From positions 22,232,494 to 22,296,493 of the forward strand of contig NC_053045.1 in NCBI RefSeq assembly GCF_003473485.1: DNA of 64,000 nt, given 5' to 3'. A program made the translations under genes and the position numbers. The notes beneath the pieces are model-generated. The model ran no database searches. It saw only the letters and a list, made by a program, of their open reading frames with translations, and was not told the DNA's origin. Source of the stretch: Medicago truncatula. Lineage: Eukaryota; Streptophyta; Magnoliopsida; Fabales; Fabaceae. Below are positions 1 to 12,400 of this stretch, piece by piece (the first letter of the stretch is position 1; the number at the start of each line of letters is the position of its first letter).

Positions 1-196
1 TGTTATAAGAACATATTTTTCCTATACCATTCTTTTATTAAGTTAAATCAATATGAGATCCATACTTTAAAAATTTGATCCACACTTTCTCGAAGTGCTA
101 AGAAACCAATTGTTATATGATTCCAAATATTATTTGTGGAGGTGTATCTATTTTTCAGGAACGCTACTAATTTTTTTATGCAGAAGTCATACAGAG

Positions 197-326
197 GTCT
201 CCACGAGCTTAGTTCACTTACCAAATAATGCATAATATATGCAGGGATTGGAGTTCGAACCTCAGACACCTCACTTATTCATTTTTAAGGTGAATTTCTC
301 TATCTTGCTTGACTAAAAAAAAAAAA
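197..326 (+). repeat. tRNA-derived SINE
   Basis: A degenerate pol III A box (gcttagttcac, from 208) is followed by an intact B box (agttcgaacctc, about 252-263), a short body and an A-rich tail ending near 326. The same layout, with the shared inner string aatgcataatatatgca, recurs at 45667 and 57332 and in reverse at 2044 and 41579, so this is a family. I did not find a clean target duplication for this copy. Confidence 0.65.
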
Positions 327-1212
327 CATAGAGAGAAGCGGGAACCAGAATAATTAAAATTAAGGTATTTGTTGGTGTTGGAAGAGTTTGAGTCTATTTG
401 TTGGAACTTTTGAACCATAAACTTTTACACTAATGAAAAAATACAATCTAGTCTATTACGTTCTCACACTCCAATCGGATTGTGCAATAATCTAACCTTG
501 AAAATGAATAGGATTTCAATTTGAACACTCCAAAAACCCAAGAAAATGAATCCTCCTGAAAATGGCCTAAGAGAAAGGCCATAACGCCGCAAATCTAGTC
601 TCCTACTGGTACAGCACCAAGATTCCATGCATTGCATGTGATCTGCTCTGTAACATTATATAGATTTTATTTGATTTGATTTGCAGAATATTTAACATTG
701 CATGTTGTTGATAGATAATCTATGTTTGATACGATACCATATTTGGTTCTTCATATTTTGGACCTCTAGCTATTGGTGTTCTATTGCCATTTCAAGGTGA
801 GCCATAGCAGTACAATCATGCATAAGATCGATCATATGTATTCATCTTTTAATTATGGCGTGTACTAGGCTACTAGGTATGATGTTACTATTATTTTGTC
901 TTATCTTATCATGGGATTTAAAATAGGGTGAGTTTTAGCATGGGACAATTGTGAAATTGCCTCAACTTAGATCAATTTTGTTTTATTTGTTATTGTATAA
1001 TCTTATATTTGCTCAAAAAAAAAAAAAACTATTCAATTATAATTTGACTCAAATTAATTTACTTATGAATATGTTATTTTTTAATCTCCCGTTTAAAAAT
1101 CTAATACATCCAGCCCATTCTTAATAATCTTTTTAATTTGAAAATATAGTCTTAATATTTTTTTTAATTTAAAAACATAGACTTGATTAGTTCTGGGATA
1201 AAAAAAATGTCG

Positions 1213-1264
<52 letters not shown>

Positions 1265-2028
1265 CTACATTATTTATAAATAAATCAATTTAGTTTGTAT
1301 TTAACTTTGTAATATTAATCCCTACAACAAAACTTTGTAATACTAATTAGGGTTGAATAATTTTTTGGTCCTTATAAATATAGCAATTTTTTTTGAAGAA
1401 GTTAAATTAGCCCACTCAAATTGATATAGGGAGAATCAAACATGAGACCTTGAGAAGAAACACACTCCAAAATCCCAAGTCAAAGAGATATGTTTTTGTC
1501 CCTTTAAATTAGCTCACCCAAAGTGACATGTTTTTGTCCCTCTAAAAAAACACAGCACACAATTTTAATATTAGTTAAAAGGGGACAAAAAATTTTGGTC
1601 TCTATAAATAAGACGAATTTTATTTTTAGTTCTATAAAAATGATATGTTTTTGTCTCTCCAAAATATTTTAGTCCTTATTAAATTAAAATTAAAATTGAT
1701 ATATTATAATTAAATAGAGCTATAAATTGAAATATAAAATGTAGGATGTACAGCTAGTAGCAAATAAAACAAAATTGATCTAAGATGGACCAATTTAACA
1801 ATTGTCCTATGCTAAAACCCGCCAACACTTTTACTATGGGATACAATTGTGGCCACCAAACAATTAGTATTTGCACATGCTCACAGCACTCACTATTCCA
1901 ATAACTAGTAGAGTACATGATAGATAATTTCAGATATGACTTTTACAACTTCTGAATTTTCCTCTTTTAATGTTCAAAGTATAAGATTACTATGGAGCAA
2001 GAATCTCTCCATTTTAATTTCTCTCTCT
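327..2028. other. AT-rich intergenic DNA
   Basis: No gene is supported. The stretch holds an AT microsatellite and, at about 1340-1700, GGTCC/TTTTTGTCCC-rich text resembling the foldback elements found later. A SINE-like string (gggagaatcaaacatgagac) is embedded near 1428. Confidence 0.5.
1216..1261. repeat. (AT)n microsatellite
   Basis: An uninterrupted alternating AT run of about 46 bases. Confidence 0.95.
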
Positions 2029-2043
2029 ATTTATACAATAATC

Positions 2044-2125
2044 ATTTTTTTTTTTTAGGATTTGAACCTCGGATCTTATATATATTATGCATTGTTTTTA
2101 CCAATTGATCTAAACTTACTGGAAC
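2044..2125 (-). repeat. tRNA-derived SINE with perfect 15-bp target duplication
   Basis: Read on the minus strand, a tRNA-like head (A box region ending caattggtaaa) precedes a B box (gaggttcaaatcc) and a poly-A tail. The element is flanked by the perfect direct repeat atttatacaataatc at 2029-2043 and 2126-2140. A 15-bp duplication is expected for LINE-mobilised SINEs and fixes both ends. Confidence 0.85.
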
Positions 2126-2160
2126 ATTTATACAATAATCTATCACATATGTTATAGTTT

Positions 2161-2612
2161 TGGCTTAATTACTTTTTTGATCCTCTAACTATTTAACTGG
2201 TATCGGATTGGTCATCTAACTAAAAATTGATTTATTTCGGTCCTCTAAGTTTCTCACCATGACTACATTTAATCCCTTCTGTTAGTTTTATTCAAATAAA
2301 CGTTAGGGTTTGTGTTATGTGGGTACCTGACCTCCTGTTTCACATATACATACGAACCATAACAGTTACCAATAATATCAGTCACTATTTAATCATAATA
2401 TCTTAACAAGGCATAGGACAAAAATGATACTAATAAATAAAGTTAGAGGACCCACATAACACAAACTCAAACATTTATTTGAATTAACAGAAATGACTAA
2501 ATGTAGTAACAGTGAGAAACTTAAATGACCAAAATAAATCAATTTTTAATTAGAGGATCAATCCGATACCAATTGAATAGTTAGAGGATAAAAAAGGTAA
2601 TTTATCCTATAG
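2161..2612. repeat. foldback (terminal inverted repeat) element, about 450 bp
   Basis: The left arm (cttttttgatcctctaacta, near 2171) reappears inverted at the right end (tagttagaggataaaaaagg, near 2580). Further matched blocks, such as acataacacaaac against gtttgtgttatgt, continue inward. It has no coding capacity. It resembles a non-autonomous DNA element of the GGTCC/GATCC-ended type common in this window. Confidence 0.6.
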
Positions 2613-4611
2613 TTTTCAAGAGTTAGTAAATAATTGGACACACCAAAATATCAAACTATTGTACTTATTTTTTCAAAACATAGATAATAAAGAAAAATGT
2701 AGAGGGTAAAAAATAGAGAGAATTTTGAGCCGTGTCATGAGAATATGAATGAAGTGTGTATCGAACTCATCTATAAAATAAGTTTTTTCAATCTATTCCA
2801 TCGTCATTATCTTTCCATGTAATAAGATTTTTCGTTTCTTTTTCTTTGTTTTGTACCAAATTTCAGAGCTACATTTAGGATATATGAACGGCTATTTTTC
2901 TATTATTTAGCACAATGATCCTCTCTAATTTTTGTTGATTGAAACCTCTCTTACTTGTTTAATATAATTATAAATATCTTTTACTAACAAGAAAATATTA
3001 TTTCTGTATACATTTTGCATGTAAACAATTTTATTTTTTTTAGTTGAACTATATATGTTCAATGAATTTGGTCCCCTATAATGTTAAATTCTTGACTAAC
3101 CACATGCATTTTTTTTGTGTGTAACATAACATGTGAGATTCCATTGGATATCGACTGCATGGCTCATTCATCACCCTGGACACAATTTACCAATTAGTTA
3201 GTTCAACCAATTTGTATTATTTGTCAAAAAAAGAACAATTTGTATAGGTTCACACCTAGGATTCTCTAACTTTGTATTATCCATGTGCAGCTTTTTGAGT
3301 CTTTGTGCCTCATGTCCATATTTGGCACACAAAATAGAATTTGTTTGGTTGGTCACTACCAACCTAATATATTTGACTTGTTGGGACTTATACACTCCCC
3401 CACGGAATCCAATGAAATTTTTTAACATGTCAAATAAGTTTACGAAAAGAGAAATGATATTTGTACAGCCATTTTATTACAATTTTTTTTTTCATACTCA
3501 CATTATATTCTTATTCTCTCTCTCTTCTTTTTTCTCTCTCTATTGTTTTGGACCAATGAGAAGAGAACAAATTAAAATTGTCAACAAAGTTGTACCAAAT
3601 GGATGTACATATATCACTACTCTTACGATAATGAGCTCACTACTGAAACTTTGATTATTATCCGATCTTTATCCAAGATCAATAAAAAAACATTTAAGTT
3701 GGTCAAAAATAATTTTTGATAAATTTTTAAAGGAAAATGTTAACATACGTTTCAAAGACACGTGTTAAGAAATTTATGATAACAATACCGTAAAAATCAG
3801 GTTGATGATTGAACTTGATAGCTCTATGTAAAAGTTCAATGTGTTTGTCTCTGGTTGAACCGGATAATTAAAAAATAAATAATAAAAATAATCACACCTA
3901 TAAAATTGATGACATTTGCTTCTTTAAAAAAAATAAGTTAAAAAAAGGGTGATGCTTTTAGTAAGCCAAATAATTAAATGAAAAAGAGGCCCAATAAGCT
4001 CACACTTTCACTAGCCCAAATATTTTTAAAAAAACTTAAGATAATTTCTTTTTCCACCCTACTTTACTCTCACATGTCTTCTTTATTTTCAAAAATACTC
4101 ATGTTCGAATGACATGATCTAAACGCTATTTTAGAGCTTTTTGGGTTATAAGTATTGTAATTGATATGAATGTCTTTGTTAACCATCGTGTTATTCTCAG
4201 ATAAACTACAAAGCATTTTTTAGGATAGTATGAGTGGTCAAGAAAGACCATGGTATCATAACCCACTTCCAAAATTATATTCAAGAAAGAAGTTTGTAGA
4301 AGAAATGAAAAGTGAAGAATGAATGAAAATGTTGAACGAAACAAGGCTATTTATAACCATAATGTCACTAGATTGTAACTACAGTAAACATGTATAATGT
4401 TTAAAATACAATTAACACACCACAAACCGTTAAAACCTTACTTGTAACGCCACAATCCACATTATGGGATGATTTGAATTATATAATTCGAATTCATTCG
4501 TAGAATATTTTGGATTATATTATCTGATCCAGTCCGAGAACGTGATAAAACTTAAGGCTTGACAAGGTTCAAAACGCTGGAAATTTAATCTCAACAACGT
4601 AAAATAACATA
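2613..4611. other. intergenic DNA, no feature recognised
   Basis: AT-rich sequence with short reading frames only. The 123-codon frame at 3283-3654 is low-complexity (rich in F, L and S from TTC/CTC runs) with no domain, and I do not accept it as a gene. Confidence 0.5.
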
Positions 4612-5845
4612 ATAAAATACACAAGATGTCATGGATCGATCAAACTTAAATTATCATTTTTTATACCCATGCAAACCCTGATATCTTCGTAGGCAATGAG
4701 TCGAATCAAATTTTCATTGTCAGTTCTTAGCCGGTGTTCCCGTTGGTGTTCTTTGCAGGTGTAAATCGAGAATCAGACATCAAAATTTCAAATATGAAGT
4801 GGTTTAGTGGTGGATACGAAGCAGTTGCAACAAAGTATTTGAGCAAATTCGATGAAAATCACTAACCACCCCTCCTTCTAGCGCCAACGATCTATCAAAG
4901 AATAGAGCTTAAGGATCAATTAATTATGATACTCGTGCAATAGAGAACCATTATGGTGGAGAAGATGCTCTGATGAGTTTTCTTATGACAGTTACATCGA
5001 GGGATTAAGGTACCTGCAAAACAGACACATGCTCTGTCGCTTAAGTTCATATTTGCTTGAGAGTGGGAAAATTATTCAAAGTTTAGCTAAGTTTATGAGT
5101 TAACATAAAGTGATTGCGTACCTGGCATGATAGACGTGCCACACTTATATAGACATCTGAGGCCAACAATGACTGGTGGATAATATGATGATAGGTGAGG
5201 TCATCACGAGACTCTGTTTATGTTGTGATGAATCCAAATTACTTTGTGTGGGCGCCTTCAGAGACGTTGTGCTTGTCTGCAAGTCTTAAGTGGACAAACT
5301 GTTATAAGGCTTTTGATAGACCATTGAAATCCTAAGATTCGATCCGAAACAACGGTGACTAGAGGTGTACCCCAATAAAGATAATACTTGTTAACATTTG
5401 TCTTCTTTTAGACGCTACCATCAAGAAGTAGTTATTTCCTTGGTTTTCTAACAAACTAGTAAAAGGTACTAAAATGTTGACTCTACTATTTAGGAGGGAA
5501 AAAAGTTTAAAATAAACACACTTTTTTTTTGGTAACATAGATACCCATTATAGTGTGATCTTTAATATTGACGCACATTAAGTCAAATTACGGTGAAAAA
5601 CTAGATTGATGCAAAAGCTAATTCATGGAGCATCTAAAAAGTTACGGTGGAAATAGGTGTTATATGTGAACTTGAGCATTCAAACGTGCAACCAAACACT
5701 CACATACTAATAATAAATTTGCAAAAACACGTTACTTTAACCAATTATCTATATATAAATTTATAGTAGTGTTTTTCATAAAAAAATCCTTTATGCATAT
5801 GAGAGTTTGAAGACGATCTTATAGAATACTAGATATGAAAAAAAT
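4612..5845 (-). repeat. tandem duplication, copy A, of a Ty3/gypsy-derived fossil
   Basis: This segment matches 6066-8516 block for block, including the shared strings gatcgatcaaacttaaatta, gataatatgatgataggtga and catagatacccattatagtg. On the minus strand it holds LTR-like sequence with a TATA-like tctatataagtgtgg, followed by a leader-like stretch (ttggcgctagaaggaggg). It lacks the gag-bearing block present in copy B. It is an old, broken, non-coding fossil. Confidence 0.6.
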
Positions 5846-5849
5846 GAAT

Positions 5850-6064
5850 GTCATTTTACATTTCCAATATAACTTTAATTTTTTTCTTCCAACTTTACCC
5901 TCTCAAACTTTTCTCTCACACAATTTTCAATGCAACTTTAAGTTTGTCTTTTTCTTATAAAGTAAGGCAGTTTAGTAAAAGTGTTATGTCTAATGATTAT
6001 TTCATTCCATTCCTTAATCTCTGTGCAATTCGCTAAAGCGACACTCATTTTGAAACGGAGGGAG
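5850..6064. mobile_element. Stowaway-like MITE, one end degraded
   Basis: The right end, cattttgaaacggagggag followed by TA, is the classic Stowaway (Tc1/mariner-type) terminus in inverse orientation. The body (tttccaatataactttaatt and similar) fits the family. The left terminal repeat is not recognisable, so the element is truncated or decayed. It lies exactly between the two tandem copies. Confidence 0.55.
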
Positions 6065-6065
6065 T

Positions 6066-8516
6066 AATAAAATACACACAATGTCATTGATCGATCAAAC
6101 TTAAATTATCATTTAGTTTATCCATGCAAGCCCTGATTTCTATGTAGGTCATGAGCTGAATCAAATTTTCATTGTGAGTTCTTAGCCCCTCTTCGATTAG
6201 GGTGGGGGGAGGGCTAGGGTTCTTTCAGCCCATGTTTTTGTTAAACATGTTGTCAGCTTGAAGTCCCCTCTTGAAGATAAAACATTTCAACTCGTAGTTA
6301 CCTTAACTTCGACGACCTCCCTATTAAATCTTTCAATGTTCTCTCTAAAGATCTCTTTCTTCCCTTGAACAATGGCACTGAGGACAGTAATAGTCTTCGG
6401 TTTCCGTGCTTCACGAAGTAAACTGGAAGTGAATTCCTCACTAAAGGTTCTCCAAGAATCAATTAAGTTATCCTCAAATCCTCTGAATCACGTCATAGCT
6501 TCACATTTAAGAGTCAAGATGAACAACTTACACTTAGCTAGGCTCTTCTCCTGATGATAGTCTAGGACGATGTCGATGTGCTCCAAATGCTTGTCGAGGT
6601 CTTCGCTCCTGTCATAAGACTCTAATTTCAGCAATTTTACCAATGACTTTGGAATTGAGTAGTCTGTGATTCTACATGTGAATGGTTCTCTACGTCTTTG
6701 ATGACGAGCTCGTCTTGGCGACTTGTCACGACATTTTCTATGACAATTTTTCGGGGACGTTACCTTCATGTTTTCCGAGGATAGGATGGAGTATGAGTTC
6801 TCTATCAACCATGAAAATTAAAAGGAGATAAAGGTTGACGATGAGGCTTCCTCGTAGGATCCTGTCCTTTGTGCTGATGTGGCATATCACAATGCTTCCG
6901 CTGGTTCTCCCTGTTGTTTCATGTGTTGTAAGACTTTAATTTGCGTTACAACTTTGGTTGAAATTTTCTCTTGATTTTCCTTAACGAGATTGAGTCTGGA
7001 ACTTTGTGCTTAAAAAGGGTTGAAGATGTTTGTTAACAACTCGTTATGGTTCGGAGACTCGAACGGTACCTAAGGATTTGCGAGAACATCATTGTTGCCT
7101 CTAGTTTCTCCGAAGGTGGAGGAATCATTGTTGCTTGAACAATTAGAGGATTTTGATTAATCGTCAATGTAATTTATGGAAGACAATTTGTAGTAGTTCG
7201 CGTAAGAAACAGTTCAGTCCTCAACTGATGTGGATCTCCTTGAGGATTTATGACAGAATGATGGGGAAATCTCCATCGCTGATCGCACGGAGTGAGAACG
7301 GGATCAGAGAGATCCTGAAGGGTTTAGATTACGGATCGAAGGCGACGATGTTCCTGTTGGTGTTCTTCGTAGGCGTAATTCGAGAATTAGTCATCAGAAT
7401 TTCAAATCTGAAGTGGTTAGTGGTGGATACGAAGTAGTTACAACGAAGGATTTGAGGAAATTTGATGAAAATCGCTAACCGCCCCTCCTTCTAGCACCAA
7501 TGATCTGTCAAAGAATAGAGCTTAAGGATCAATCAATTATGATACTCGTGCAATGAAGAATCGTTATGGTGGAGAAGATGCTCTGATGAGTTTTTCTGAT
7601 AACAGTTACATCGAGGGATTGCGGTACCTACGAAACAGACACATGCTCTGTCGCTTAAGTTCGTATTTGCTCGATAGTGGGAAAATTATTCAAAGTTTAG
7701 CTAAGTTTATGAGTTAACATAAAGTGATTGTGTACCTGACATGATAGACATGCCACACTTATATAGACATATGAGGCCAAGAATGACTGTTAGATAATAT
7801 GATGATAGGTGAGGTCATCACGAGACTCCGTTTCATGTTGTGATGAATCCAAATTACTTTGTGTGGGCGCCTTCAGAGGCGTTGTGCTTGTCTGCAAGTC
7901 CTAGGTAGACGAACCGTTATAAGGCTTTTGACAAACCGTTGAAATCCTAAGATTTGATCAGTAACAACAGTGACTATTGGTGTATCCCAATAAACATAAT
8001 ACTTGTTAACATTTGTCTCTTTTAGAGTCTACCATCAAGAAGTAGTTATTTCCTTGGTTTTTTAATAACTAGTAAAAGGTACTAAAATGTTGACTTGTTG
8101 TTTAGGAGGGAAAAAAAAAATTTAAAATAGACACACACTTTTTTTTTGGTAACATAGATACCCATTATAGTGTGATCTTTAAAATTGTGGTACATTATTG
8201 AGTCAAATTACGATGAAAGACACCAAATTAATGCAAAAGCTAATTCATTGAGCTTCTAAAAAGTTGTGGTGGAAACAAGTGTTATATGTAAACTTGCATT
8301 AAAACGTGCAACCAAACACTCACATAGTAATAATAAATTTTCAAAAACATGTTACTTTTTAACCAATTATCCATATATTTAATTTAATGATAAACCAAGA
8401 GAGAAAATATATGTTTTTCCAATTATATAAATTTATAGAAGTATTTTCATTAAAAAAAATCCTTTATGCATATGAGAGTTTAAAGACGATCTCATAGAAT
8501 ATTAGATATGAAAAAT
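6066..8516 (-). mobile_element. tandem duplication, copy B: Ty3/gypsy fossil with gag remnant
   Basis: On the minus strand this carries LTR-like sequence (about 7505-8100), a leader, and a gag remnant (about 7140-6260). The clearest gag piece is at 6488-6808. It shows the arrangement of plant gypsy gag proteins: a PFTCRITDYSIPK-like start, a D..KHLEH segment and an FILTLKCEAMT-like end. The element is old and broken in several places, with no pol recognised. Copy A at 4612 is the same unit without the roughly 1.15-kb gag block. Confidence 0.6.
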
Positions 8517-9496
8517 TGAATTCTTCAACGAAAAATTTAATGAACTAAAATATAAATAATTATTTTAAAATTGTACATTCAACTTTTAAAAAGTCAAAAT
8601 ATCATTGTATTTTTTAAGGTAAAATTTCTATATGTAAATTTCAAAATATTTTTAGGGCATAAATTAAAAAGAAAAAAAAAATCATTAAGAAGATACGAAG
8701 TAATGAATGAAAAGCAAAGTTAGATTATCAAAATCCACAAATTTTCTATACTAATAATAAAGATGAATGATGAAATATTGCCAACTATGAAAGTAAAGTC
8801 ACCGTCCCAGCAGAGTACAGAATGGCCACAACAACAACAACAGTACATACAAAAAGTGCAACATCACAACACAACACAATCTCCCAAAACCAAACATAAC
8901 AAACCCTTCTACTTTAAGTTACCTCATTTCAGTTTTCAACTCTTTCTCTTTCTCTTTCTTCTTGATTTGGATCATCATTTCTTTTTATGGTTCTTTAATT
9001 TTGGAGTTACATAGATCTTAGCTCAGTTTCATTTCTTTAGAACTCTTTCAATAGAGATAAAGGGTCAAACCAAAACGTACAAGTTGCATTTATATCTCAA
9101 CTGAAAGATTTTTCTTTTCTGAGTTTCTCAGCTGAAAAATAGCTTATTTTGAAGTTTCACCCACCTTCAAAGATTGTATCTTTCTCATGAAGGAGTAATC
9201 AGGAGGTGGGTCCCATTTCTTGTCATATCATATGTACCTTACATAGCTGCAAAGTTAAAATCTTAGGCATTAGGGTGTTGATTGATGCAGATTTAAAAAA
9301 CTATGCTTTATCCTGTTGAAAATCATGGACCCTCCTTTTTGTTTAAATGTTAGCTATAATTGTTAAAAGGGTAGTTTTTTTTGGGTTCTGTTGCGAAGAT
9401 TTGTGAGGTTCTTGCTACTTAGGGCTTTATAGGGATCTTGGTTTTTATGCACTTGAAGTGAAAAAGTTCTTTTATATTATTAGTGTTAGAAAGAGT
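8517..9496 (+). promoter_or_regulatory. upstream region and probable 5' leader of the GT14 gene
   Basis: This stretch holds CAA-rich and (CTTTCT)n-rich tracts (about 8830-8970), typical of plant 5' leaders, and no convincing coding frame. A TATA box could not be assigned with confidence. Whether a leader intron lies between 9000 and 9450 cannot be decided from sequence alone. Confidence 0.35.
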
Positions 9497-12400
9497 ATGA
9501 GGAAATATGTTGGTTCTCATTCAGGAAGGATGTTTAGTGACAAGAAATGGATTATCCCATTTTTCGCAAGTTTGTTGGTATCTGTGAGCTTGCTTCTGAC
9601 AGCGATTCTTGGCGAATTTAGTTCTGCCGGTGGGGGAGAGGAGTTGCCGCTGGTTGACGTCATTTCGTTTAAGGGAGACGATTCCAGAGGTTTATTTGTG
9701 GAGTCGGATTTGGAAAGGTCTATTAATGCAAGTGTGGTTGTGAAAATGAAGGCGCCTAAGTTTGCGTATCTTATTTCGGGCACAAAGGGTGATAGTCATA
9801 GGATGATGAGGACATTAGAGGCAGTTTATCACCCGAGAAATCAGTATGTTTTGCATTTAGATCTTGAGGCGCCGCCTCGGGAGAGGTTGGAATTGGCAAA
9901 TGCGGTGAAAGCTGATCCGGTGTTCAGGGAAGTGGAGAATGTGCGTGTTATGTCTCAATCCAATTTGGTTACTTATAAGGGTCCTACAATGATCGCGTGC
10001 ACTCTTCAAGCGATTGCTATACTGTTGAAGGAGAGTTCTGAGTGGGACTGGTTTATAAACCTCAGTGCCTCCGATTATCCTCTTGTGACACAGGATGGTT
10101 AGTGACTGAACTCGTACATGCTTATTTGATGTTATATATGTTGTTATTTATGGGGAAAATGCTTGCATAAACAATTGTTGTGAATTGCTATAGTGAGCCA
10201 TTAGTCCATTACAAATTTGTCTTTTGGATTTAAATGCAAACGCTCAACGATATTTTGCAGTGGTTTAAAATTTTTAGTACCATACATCGTGTATAGTTTG
10301 CTTTTGGTTTTTATCATGTTGTTGAATTATTTCCCTTGGGCACTACACTATTGTTTTGAGGGCAGAAACCATTGTTAAAATTGGAACTTAATGTTTCAAT
10401 TACAGGAAAGATTATTGAAGTTAATCCATCCCTTGGTTATTGTTTATGTCTCATGATGGTTCTATAGGTTTATTCAAACAAATTGTTCTCTCTTCCCTTT
10501 TAATGTTTCCATGTACGGTAGAAGGTTAACAAGCAAAATTGGACTTGAGCTAATGAAGCAAGTTTGCCATGTTTGTTGCCCCGTTTTTGTTTTAATTTTC
10601 CGCTGTAATTCCAAGATATTCTCTTTCTCACCTTTATATAAGTCTTCCACCTCGTTCATTCTATCCTAAAGCATAGCTGATTTGACAAAGTCATGCTCCT
10701 GAATGCAATTTTGAGTTGAATAGCCCTCCATAAATTAGCCGTGTCTAGCTCTGTTAGACTTCGACAACAATCTCTTTCCTATTTGATGTCATACTTTGAA
10801 GACATACTGGTGAAGATTTTATTTCTGCTAGAGTTCCTCCATGTGCCATTTTAGGAAGATATTTGAGAGATATATCTGGTTTTCAAAGTCACTTATGTTA
10901 TTAATACCTGCCAGAATACATTTGTGAGCTAGAACTTCTAGCTTAGAAGATGCTAAACAAGGCCGTTCGCGATCTTCATTACTATATAGCATGCATTGGA
11001 TGGTGCTTATTTTCCTTCAATAATCATTAATTCTGATAGGTCTGTGTCTTATTTTCCACAAAATTTATGTGCCCTGTATTCTAACTGGATTTGCCTCCTC
11101 TGAAGTGGGAAAGAGTTAATAAGCTCTTATTAAGGGAGATACTAGTACTGTAAGTATTACTGTTATCTAAAAAAGGGACTGCAGTTTGTATTATCAAAGA
11201 AAACAGGAACAGCACTACAGATATTGTAAAAGAAAATGCTCCCAGCCAAGTTGAACACTTGGCTCTAAGCTAAAAAGCCGCAACCCAAATAGAAAACAGA
11301 CATGCCCCTAAATATATTGTTTTCTTGGCTATATAACAAACTTCGTTACTTTCTCTCACCTGCTAGTTGGGCCTTCAAGTGTACACTTTGAAAGGCTTTT
11401 CCATGTCGAGCTTCTATCCAGAACTCATGGGGGGCTTTTGTCTACGAACCATAGGGATTGGGACCCGTGTCCTTGTAAAATAAAAACTCACCTTACATTA
11501 ATATCTTCCATAGTAGTCAATAGCGGCCACGCGTAGCGTAGCGGCGACGAACCGCTACACTAATCGTCGTCGTAGCGGCGCGGAATCAAATAGCGGCCGC
11601 TTCAACTCCTATAGCGGCGTAGCGGAGCGGACAGCGGCCGTTCAACAGCTGTTTAGTTTTAGTAGGAAGTTTCGAAATTGACTATATTTAAAACTTTTTG
11701 CATGGTTTCCAAATTGATTTAGGGTATTTTGGGGATTTTTAAAACCAAATTGACTCTTGTGAATGGTTTCTTTGTTCTTTTTTTCTTCCACTGTTTTCTT
11801 TTGTTTTATGGTTTCTCTTGTTTTATGATTTTTTTCATTTGTTCCTCTGTCTTTTGTTTTTTGGTGTTTTGATTTATGAATGTCTCATGAGATTTGAGTG
11901 TTATATTTAATTTTTTTATATTAAATATAAGTTTTTTTTGTTGAGAAATATGTAAGTTTGTTTATACTTCATAGCATTATTCATGTAATTTTTCCAAAAA
12001 ATAATCAAATATTGGTGACCGCTATTTGTCATACCGCTATACGCTATCCAACTTTTGGGATCGGCCGCTACGCTCTGCTATCCGGGATTGACTACTATGA
12101 TATCTTCCGATCTAAGCAGTTCCTGAATCTTCTCAAGAATCATAGCTTCATTCATGAATATATATTCGACACGGATTATAAGACTATTGAGTTATTTTTA
12201 TTACAAGATCCATTGTACAATTAAAAATGATGGTATTTTGTTATATGGACTGAAGTGTAAAACATTCGAGATAATCATCCTTCTAAAGTAGATGGTTTAA
12301 ATTCATACTAAGTCTAAACTTGTGTCGGGAGATTATCGACTACAAAATGCATTCAGTTTTGACCCCAATTATTTTTTAGTACCGTAGTAACTATTTGTTT

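Noticed and set aside
3283-3654. 123-codon reading frame as a gene
   Set aside because: Composition follows TTC/CTC-rich DNA, no domain is present, and no promoter or exon structure supports it.
8763-9014. 83-codon frame before the GT14 gene
   Set aside because: CAA- and CTT-rich leader text in an open frame, ending before the main start. It is better read as a 5' untranslated region.
9458-9496. Upstream GTG-initiated extension of the GT14 protein (starting at 9458)
   Set aside because: Plant nuclear genes start at ATG, and ATG 9497 gives the usual short cytosolic tail before the signal anchor.
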